A stretch of DNA of 64,000 bases, taken from NCBI GenBank assembly GCA_021927905.1, contig BLLK01000058.1, positions 1,363,235-1,427,234 on the forward strand, read 5' to 3'. Below, piece by piece: positions 1 through 7,979 of this stretch; within the stretch, counting starts at the first letter, position 1; each line of letters opens with the position of its first letter. A model generated the notes under the pieces. The model worked only from the letters and a program-made list of their open reading frames with translations. It searched no databases and was not told the DNA's origin. The position numbers and the translations under genes were made by a program. The DNA comes from Chaetoceros tenuissimus (taxonomy: Eukaryota > Bacillariophyta > Thalassiosirophyceae > Chaetocerotales > Chaetocerotaceae).

Positions 1-700
1 AGGTAGGATACTTGGATTCTGTGAAGGCAACATTGATATCGACGGTACAATACTAGGTAGACTTGAAGGCTTCTGTGAAGAAGTTGGACTACTCGACGGA
101 ACCATACTCGGATTACTGCTTGATGATGGTCTGCTAGAGCCCTGCAAGCTCGGCTCTTGCGATGTGCTTGGCAATGCTGATGGTAGACTTGAAGGCTCTG
201 CAGACTGTGATGGCAATGTAGACGGAATCATCGAAGGTACAGATGATTGTGAAGGCAGAGAGCTCGGCAAAGCTGAAGGTTTTGATGACTCCGAAGGTAG
301 GATACTTGGATTCTGTGAAGGCAACATTGATGTCGACGGTACAATACTAGGTAGACTTGAAGGCTTCTGTGAAGAAGTTGGACTACTCGACGGAACCATA
401 CTCGGATTACTGCTTGATGATGGTCTGCTAGAGCCCTGCAAGCTCGGCTCTTGCGATGTGCTTGGCAATGCTGATGGTAGACTTGAAGGCTCTGCAGACT
501 GTGATGGCAATGTAGACGGAATCATCGAAGGTACAGATGATTGTGAAGGCAGAGAGCTCGGCAAAGCTGAAGGTTTTGACGACTCCGAAGGTAGGATACT
601 TGGATTCTGTGAAGGCAACATTGATGTCGACGGTACAATACTAGGTAGACTCGAAGGCATCTGTGAAGAAGTTGGACTACTCGACGGAACCATACTTGGA
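1..700 (-). repeat. 294-nt coding repeat (98-aa PS-rich unit)
   Basis: The block beginning gtgcttggcaatgctgatgg occurs at 164 and again at 458, 294 nt apart and almost identical. Part of a further copy reaches the left edge. The minus-strand frame reads PS-rich text such as LPSQSSVPSMIPSTLPSQ. The period is 98 codons, so copy-number change keeps the frame. This repeat lies downstream of the six-Cys domain in the same exon, and the gene continues beyond base 1. Confidence 0.88.
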
Positions 701-3700
701 TACCTTGATTGATGTATGGAGCCTTCACAAGCACAACAAGCTTCAGAAATATCTTTATCTCTATATTTTTTTCCTGTTGCAATAGCGATCGAACAATAAT
801 TTGGCACTTGTTTCAGATTTTCTGCGACTTGGGCACAGTTTTGGTCGAATGGATCGAGCCAATCAGGCTCATCAATACACGTTGGGGCTTCACCTATACT
901 CGGAGAGGAGCTAAAACGAGCTGATGGATTTAACGACGTCTTGTCGCTGCCTAACGAAGGGAATTCACTTGGAACAAATGTAGGACTTAAACTCGATCGA
1001 GATGACGGATTTAACGACGGCTTGTCACTGCTATGAGACGGGAATTCACTTGGAAGAGATGAAGGTACCGTTGAAGGAGCTTCACTACTATCAGATGGAG
1101 TCTCGGATGCACCAGATGACGGACTTAACGACGGCTTGTCACTGCTATGAGACGGAGACTCTGAAGGTAGAGATGATGGTCCAGAGGAAGGATTATCACT
1201 ACTCATCGACGGAGACTCTGAAGGTAGAGATGAAGAACTCAAAGAAGGATTATCACTACTCATCGACGGAGACTCTGAAGGTAGAGGTGAAGGTCCAGAG
1301 GATGGATTGTCACTACTATGAGACGGAGACTCTGAAGGTAGAGGTGAAGGTCCAGAGGAAGGATTGTCACTGCTCATCGACGGAGACTCTGAAGGTAGAG
1401 ATGAAGAACTCAAAGAAGGATTATCACTAATCATCGACGGAGACTCTGAAGGTAGAGATAAAGGACTCAAAGAAGGATTATCACTACTCATCGACGGAAA
1501 CTCTGAAGGTAGAGATGAAGGTCCAGAGGATGGCTTGTCACTACTATGAGACGGAGACTCTGAAGGTAGAGGTGAAGGTCCAGAGGAAGGATTGTCACTG
1601 CTCATCGACGGAGACTCTGAAGGTAGAGATGAAGGAATCAAAGAAGGATTATCACTACTCATCGAAGGAGACTCTGAAGGTAGAGGTGAAGGTCCAGAGG
1701 ATGGCTTGTCACAACTCATCGACGGAAACTCTGAAGGTAGAGATGAAGGCTGTCAATAGAGAAAGGAAATGAATGAAACATGTTAGCATCTTCGTCAATA
1801 CAAAACGAGCAATCTTGATCTCTTCCTATCATGCTGCAAGAGTCAAATCCTACATGATCTTGATAATACGTACTATTGGAGTAGGCTGCTTCGTTGGTGC
1901 AGGCGTCGGCTGTCAATAGAGAAAGGAAATGAATGAAACATGTTAGCATTTTCCTCAAAAGTGGATGTCAATACAAAACGAGCAATCTTGATCTCTTCCT
2001 ATCATGCTGCAAGAGTCAAATCCTACATGATCTTGATAATACGTACTATTGGAGTCGGCTCGTTAGTTGGTGCAGGCGTCGGCTGTCAATAGAGAAAGGA
2101 AATGAATGAAACATGTTAGCATCTTCCTCAAAAGTGGATGTCAATACAAAACGAGCAATCTTGATCTCTTCCTATCATGCTGCAAGAGTCAAATCCTACA
2201 AGATCTTGATAATACGTACTATTGGAGTCGGCTCGTTAGTTGGTGCAGGCGTCGGCTGTCAATAGAGAAAGGAAATGAATGAAACATGTTAGCATCTTCC
2301 TCAAAAGTGGATGTCAATACAAAACGAGCAATCTTGATCTCTTCCTATCATGCTGCAAGAGTCAAATCCTACAAGATCTTGATAATACGTACTATTGGAG
2401 TCGGCTCGTTAGTTGGTGCAGGCGTCGGCTGTCAATAGAGAAAGGAAATGAATGAAACATGTTAGCATTTTCCTCAAAAGTGGATGTCAATACAAAACGA
2501 GCAATCTTGATCTCTTCCTATCATGCTGCAAGAGTCAAATCCTACATGATCTTGATAATACGTACTATTGGAGTCGGCTCGTTAGTTGGTGCAGGCGTCG
2601 GCTGTCAATAGAGAAAGGAAATGAATGAAACATGTTAGCATCTTCCTCAAAAGTCAATACAAAACGAGCAATCTTGATCTCTTCCTATCATGCTGCAAGA
2701 GTCAAATCCTACATGATCTTGATAATACGTACTATTGGAGTCGGCTCGTTAGTTGGTGCAGGCGTCGGCTGTCAATAGAGAAAGGAAATGAATGAAACAT
2801 GTTAGCATTTTCCTCAAAAGTGGATGTCAATACAAAACGAGCAATCTTGATCTCTTCCTATCATGCTGCAAGAGTCAAATCCTACATGATCTTGATAATA
2901 CGTACTATTGGAGTAGGCTGCTTCGTTGGTGCAGGCGTCGGCTGTCAATAGAGAAAGGAAATGAATGAAACATGTTAGCATTTTCCTCAAAAGTGGATGT
3001 CAATACAAAACGAGCAATCTTGATCTCTTCCTATCATGCTGCAAGAGTCAAATCCTACATGATCTTGATAATACGTACTATTGGAGTAGGCTGCTTCGTT
3101 GGTGCAGGCGTCGGCTGTCAATAGAGAAAGGAAATTTTCCTCAAAAGTGGATGTCAATACAAAACGAGCAATCTTTGATCTCTTCCTATCATGCTGCAAG
3201 AGTCAAATCCTACATGATCTTCCTTGATACGTACCACTATTGAGTCGGTTTCGTTAGCTGGTGCAGGCGTCAATAGAGAAAGGAAATGAATGAAACATGT
3301 TAGCATTTTCTTCAATACAAAACGAGCAATCTTGATCTCTTCCTATCATGCTGCAAGAGTCAAATCCTACAAGGTCATGATAATACGTACTATTGGAGTC
3401 GGCTCGTTAGTTGGTGCAGGCGTCGGCTGTCAATAGAGAAAGGAAATGAATGAAACATGTTAGCATTTTCCTCAAAAGTGGATGTCAATACAAAACGAGC
3501 AATCTTGATCTCTTCCTATCATGCTGCAAGAGTCAAATCCTACATGATCTTGATAATACGTACTATTGGAGTAGGCTGCTTCGTTGGTGCAGGCGTCGGC
3601 TGTCAATAGAGAAAGGAAATGAATGAAACATGTTAGCATCTTCGTCAATACAAAACGAGCAATCTTGATCTCTTCCTATCATGCTGCAAGAGTCAAATCC

Positions 3701-5752
3701 TACATGATCTTGATAATACGTACTATTGGAGTAGGCTGCTTCGTGGATTCAGGCGTCGGCTGTCAATAGAGAAAGGAAATGAATGAAACATGTTAGCATC
3801 TTCGTCAATACAAAACGAGCAATCTTGATCTCTTCCTATCATGCTGCAAGAGTCAAATCCTACAAGGTCATGATAATACGTACTATTGGAGTCGGCTCGT
3901 TAGTTGGTGCAGGCGTCGGCTGTCAATAGAGAAAGGAAATGAATGAAACATGTTAGCATTTTCCTCAAAAGTGGATGTCAATACAAAACGAGCAATCTTG
4001 ATCTCTTCCTATCATGCTGCAAGAGTCAAATCCTACATGATCTTGATAATACGTACTATTGGAGTAGGCTGCTTCGTTGGTGCAGGCGTCGGCTGTCAAT
4101 AAAGAAAGGAAATGAATGAAACATGTTAGCATCTTCCTCAATACAAAACGAGCAATCTTGATCTCTTCCTATCATGCTGCAAGAGTCAAATCTTACATGA
4201 TCTTGATAATACGTACTATTGGAGTAGGCTGCTTCGTTGGTGCAGGCGTCGGCTGTCAATAGAGAAAGGAAATGAATGAAACATGTTAGCATTTTCCTCA
4301 AAAGTGGATGTCAATACAAAACGAGCAATCTTGATCTCTTCCTATCATGCTGCAAGAGTCAAATCCTACATGATCTTGATAATACGTACTATTGGAGTAG
4401 GCTGCTTCGTTGGTGCAGGCGTCGGCTGTCAATAGAGAAAGGAAATGAATGAAACATGTTAGCATCTTCGTCAATACAAAACGAGCAATCTTGATCTCTT
4501 CCTATCATGCTGCAAGAGTCAAATCCTACATGATCTTGATAATACGTACTATTGGAGTCGGCTCGTTAGTTGGTGCAGGCGTCGGCTGTCAATAGAGAAA
4601 GGAAATGAATGAAACATGTTAGCATTTTCCTCAAAAGTGGATGTCAATACAAAACGAGCAATCTTGATCTCTTCCTATCATGCTGCAAGAGTCAAATCCT
4701 ACATGATCTTGATAATACGTACTATTGGAGTCGGCTCGTTAGTTGGTGCAGGCGTCGGCTGTCAATAGAGAAAGGAAATGAATGAAACATGTTAGCATCT
4801 TCGTCAATACAAAACGAGCAATCTTGATCTCTTCCTATCATGCTGCAAGAGTCAAATCCTACATGATCTTGATAAAACTTACAGCTTTGATTGGCTGCTT
4901 TGTAGTTGGTCCAGGCGTCGGTTGTGAGTTCAACTTTCTTGTTATTTCTTGTTTTTTGTGATGAATGTAATATTCTTTTATTTTTGTCTCATCAATACAA
5001 TATCTGTCTTTTGTTGTACCCTTCTCAATATTACAATATTTAGATGCTTTTCCTTGATTCATACATTTGTAACCCGTCGGACAGGATCCATCTGTAAAAC
5101 AAGTAATGGTGCAATATTTTGAAGTTTTCATGTTGCTGTTTCTTATGCAAAAGTTTGACTGCAACTGTGTTGCTCCAGAACATTCCGTTATACCTGCAAA
5201 TATCTTATTTCGACGAAAGCAGACTAGATCATCTTTGCAATCTCCATCAGTCATGCATTTTCCTTCACAAAGGCCTAACGCCAGTTTTCCTTCATTAATA
5301 CAGATATTAAGGTTGTGTTGATGAGATGAATGTTGATCACATTTAGTCCCAACAAGAGACTGCGAATCCTTTATTGATATGCACTTCAGATCATTTTCAC
5401 AATTACTATCATCAATGCAGCCTAATTCACACTCAGAGAAAGTTATATTGTTTTCTTCAATTTGCAATGCACTTTGGTCATTACCAAAATCAGAGCTTTC
5501 CCGAGGTATACAATAAGAGTTTTGTATTCTATGTATCTGTCCACTACAAGGTGAAATAGGTGAATGATTTGGCTGTTTGTGATAACACCTTAATCCGGTT
5601 GAACAATCGTCATCTCTATTACAATTTCCTTCACAAATTGATAACCGTTCCCGTGCATGAACGATGGCTATTTGTAGACTTATTATATAGCAAAAGAAGA
5701 TATAACGAAATGTGCACTTCTCGTTTCTTTGTTTGTTGGTCTGCATTTTCAT
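1..5752 (-). CDS. Large secreted Cys-rich / Pro-Thr-linker / PS-repeat protein, multi-exon, cut by left edge
   Basis: Exon 1 is 5752-4883 (870 nt, 290 codons, phase 0). It has an ATG start, a hydrophobic signal segment near residues 15-32, then four Cys-rich units of the form CxGxC-DxDC-GLxCF-CSG-YC, ending in a Pro/Thr linker. It stops at a perfect GTAAGT donor (4882-4877). Eighteen 36-nt micro-exons follow between 4758 and 1874. The last exon starts at 1749 after the same TTGACAG acceptor and stays open to base 1 (583 codons). It encodes PS repeats with a six-Cys domain at about 902-719, running from Cys-Ile-Asp-Glu-Pro-Asp-Trp to Cys-Cys-Ala-Cys, which resembles ShK-like domains. The spliced product is at least 1077 aa if the 17 intact micro-exons are used. 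A secreted or cell-surface role is inferred. I do not recognise a named orthologue. The open + strand frames here are antisense shadows with poor composition. Confidence 0.75.
1154..1749 (-). repeat. 57-nt coding minisatellite (19-aa PS repeat, about 11 copies)
   Basis: The motif ggagactctgaagg (or its variant with ggaaactctg) recurs at 1154, 1211, 1268, 1325, 1382, 1439, 1496, 1553, 1610, 1667 and 1724, an exact 57-nt spacing. On the minus strand this is a 19-residue unit such as PSSGPSPLPSESPSHSSDN. The period is a multiple of three and the minus frame has no stop. The copies alternate between at least two subtypes. It lies at the start of the last exon of the large secreted protein. Confidence 0.9.
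1750..4882 (-). repeat. Tandem array of 36-nt micro-exons with their introns (18 units, 160-173 bp each)
   Basis: Micro-exons in transcript order are 4723-4758, 4550-4585, 4390-4425, 4217-4252, 4057-4092, 3884-3919, 3724-3759, 3564-3599, 3391-3426, a broken copy near 3235-3270, 3079-3114, 2906-2941, 2733-2768, 2566-2601, 2393-2428, 2220-2255, 2047-2082 and 1874-1909. Each intact one encodes PTPAPTKQPTPI or PTPAPTNEPTPI; the copy at 3724 reads PTPESTKQPTPI. Every intact unit has the donor GTACGT, a CTAAC branch-point-like motif, a pyrimidine-rich tract and the acceptor TTGACAG. Introns are 124 nt, or 137 nt when a 13-nt insertion is present, with one of 131 nt. All joints are phase 0. An unspliced donor reads into a TAG eight codons later. 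Intron copies are as alike as exon copies, so the unit spread by recent tandem duplication or gene conversion. Confidence 0.85.
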
Positions 5753-6742
5753 TTGAGCTAAGTTGAATAAAGGTTAAATGTATGTATATCTCAACCTATG
5801 AGAGGAAGTAGAAAAATTACAATTGAAGAGGAGTGAGATATAAGACACACATATGAAATGTAATATTTTACGAGTAACAGTAGAGATGCAAGGTAAGTCA
5901 TATTCCTTTCTTATTTTCTAGTTTCAAAAAGCTTCTCTTAGAGAAAAAGCTGGTGCACTTACGTTGTGTGCTTTGCATATGAATCGCTCGTGTCAATCTG
6001 AGGAACAATTAACGACTTGATGGATAATATTTGCAGCCTCAATAAAATTTAGTCAGCTGAACTTCTTCTATTGTAAACCTTTGTTATTTGATACGATGAA
6101 TTGCAAAAGTACTGCCGAAATCTAGGTAGTAGAGGAGATGGATGAAAAGAAAGAAAGATGAAGATGGTCGGAAGTTCCAGTACAAGCTGGTTTCACAATT
6201 TTTGATGCTGCCGTAGAATCTACGCAAAACCATATGGTGACGTCAAATAGGCCTTTTAACATCTCTTCTCAAGACTCATTTTTCTGCTATTGTAGGACAT
6301 TTTCATTTTGCCTTCTCAAGATCAGATTGCAAAGTGCATGAAAGTAGAGCACAGTAGTGTATATACGTACGTATAAGGAAGGATGAGGTAGGATGGGAGG
6401 ACGGCGCATTTGGAATAAGAACACTAGCTACATAGCTGTAGCTAGGGATAGTGACTACGTACTATTTGCTGTGGTGCTGTGGCAAAAAAGTAAAGTTTTT
6501 TTCATAGGCAAAATAATCCAAATTAATTAAAAAGGATAAGGTAATAAAGAATGAAATCCTTTCAATTTTTATTTTACACTCTAATTTTGTTTCAATCTTG
6601 TCTAAATCGTCGCACATGTATTCTACGCTCATCTGACTAAAACTTTGTAGTCGGAGATGCAAATTGGAATATTGCAATGGGCAATGCACATGATATATTA
6701 CTACATTTATCTCTCGTTCATTTGCATATCTATCATATCTCC
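5753..6742. other. Intergenic, about 1 kb, no gene seen
   Basis: Only short open frames with no coding character. It holds the upstream region of the large secreted protein and the 3' flank of the histidine phosphatase. A 14-bp perfect palindrome, TATACGTACGTATA, lies at 6362-6375. No tRNA or repeat was recognised. Confidence 0.5.
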
Positions 6743-7615
6743 TTATTGATCATTGTCCACCTCTTTGCCTTGTGGACCTGAATAACCTCTAGGATTTTCA
6801 TCACATCGTGTATGAAAATTATTCCAAGGTCTAGTACATGTTCCAATATCTTTCATGTGAGATGTAAAACCATTCATTCCATCGTCTATACTATGATGAT
6901 CTATACTCCACTTATCGTCACTGGATGCTCGTGTGATTTTATAAATGGAACAAGGTGCTGCAGGATTAATTTCTTCCAACTCACAACCTGTTGCAGATTT
7001 GACAAGCCCAATACACAATGCTGCATGACTGACTAGAATCAATACCTGATTCTTTTCCTCTTCACAAGGATAAGCTTTTCCAATTTGATCCATTGCTTCA
7101 TCGCATCTATCAAAGAAAGTTTCTTTACTTTCAGGTAAAGTAGGTACAAAGAGCGTTTCATATGATGAATCTATACGAGGAAAGTAACATTCTCTTTCTT
7201 CCATGGATGGTAGAGACTCATGTAGTCCCTGACCCCATAAATCTAATTCAAAAATGGAATATTCAGGTTTAATTTTGATAGTGTCATCTTTTTCTCCTTG
7301 CGTGTTTTTCATTTGCCCTAGCAGTTCATTGGATGTTTGTATGGTTCGTAGAAAAGGACTGGAAAGTAATGTTATATTCTCTGCAGCCACATTTTCCTTT
7401 GTGAATAGTTTGTCAAAGTATCTTCCTACTTGTCGAGCTTGTTCATGGCCAAGTTGAGAAAGAGACGGATCACCTTTCCGTTTCGTGTTTGCAGATTGTT
7501 TCCATTCAGGATGTGTATAGTCCCATCTATCACCATGTCGTACTATGTAAATGCTTTGAACGCGACTGGACACAGAAGTCGAAGGAAGATCGCTGCTATT
7601 GGACTGAGGAGGCAT
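6743..7615 (-). CDS. Histidine phosphatase superfamily protein (phosphoglycerate mutase-like)
   Basis: A single-exon protein of 290 aa from an ATG. It carries the clade's hallmarks: RHG at residues 26-28 with the catalytic His27, the SSPFLRTIQT segment (85-94) with its conserved Arg, an FELDLW acidic segment near 122-127, and SHAA (196-199) with the second catalytic His. The WDYTHPEW stretch after RHG resembles eukaryotic UBASH3/ecdysteroid-phosphate-phosphatase-like members more than glycolytic mutases. It probably removes phosphate from a small molecule or protein, substrate unknown. No targeting peptide is evident; the first 20 residues are Ser/Pro-rich. It is divergent with the zinc-finger gene on the + strand. 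Confidence 0.88.
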   Translation of the reverse strand: MPPQSNSSDLPSTSVSSRVQSIYIVRHGDRWDYTHPEWKQSANTKRKGDPSLSQLGHEQARQVGRYFDKLFTKENVAAENITLLSSPFLRTIQTSNELLGQMKNTQGEKDDTIKIKPEYSIFELDLWGQGLHESLPSMEERECYFPRIDSSYETLFVPTLPESKETFFDRCDEAMDQIGKAYPCEEEKNQVLILVSHAALCIGLVKSATGCELEEINPAAPCSIYKITRASSDDKWSIDHHSIDDGMNGFTSHMKDIGTCTRPWNNFHTRCDENPRGYSGPQGKEVDNDQ

Positions 7616-7979
7616 ATTGGGAATAGATGTAGTGGTCAGAGAGAAGAATCAGTGGAGTGTTGAATAATGAAATGCAAATAAATGTGTCATCAGTTGAGAA
7701 ATGAGAAAGAGAAAGAATGAGGCACAGACAAGCGAGCGGTCAATACGTGGCCGAGAGCCAATCAAAATCTCTTGAATCTCAAAAGAAATAGAAAGAAAGA
7801 GGAAAAACAGAGAAAGGTATAATTATGAGTCAATCCCAGATATTCAGTCTTGTTGGACAATTTCGCTGGCAAATTTTCATTTTCATGAAACAACATATTT
7901 CAACTTGTTTGTCGATTGTGTATCTTTGTATCTTCAATATTACATACATCTATCGGAAACGATAGCTCTACTTATCAGC
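7616..7979. promoter_or_regulatory. Divergent promoter region, histidine phosphatase / zinc-finger gene
   Basis: A 364-bp AT-rich spacer between two ATGs facing away from each other. No convincing TATA box or other site could be assigned. The open frame upstream of 7980 starts only at a TTG (7905). Confidence 0.4.

Noticed and set aside
164-712. Open + strand frame with GTG start rich in Asp/Gly/Glu repeats
   Set aside because: It is the antisense of a minus-strand PS-repeat frame that is open from 1 to 1749 and joins upstream exons by splice sites; the + frame has no ATG start.
1002-1772. Several + strand frames over the 57-nt repeat
   Set aside because: Antisense shadows of the minus-strand 19-aa repeat; they are interrupted and use different frames.
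3120-3280. Alternative acceptor inside the broken unit (ACCAG)
   Set aside because: It would place a TAG in frame shortly after the splice, so exon skipping is more likely.
1716-4301. Repeated short minus ORFs starting MRKMLTCF with a Cys-containing middle
   Set aside because: They read through intron sequence and micro-exons in the wrong phase; the splice-based phase-0 frame connects both flanking exons and explains the repeat better.
1750-4882. CRISPR array or centromeric satellite
   Set aside because: There are no unique spacers between repeats, the unit carries splice signals in every intact copy, and the array lies inside a coding gene of a eukaryote.
7905-7979. N-terminal extension of the multi-zinc-finger protein
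   Set aside because: The frame starts at TTG; the ATG at 7980 lies directly before the first zinc finger.
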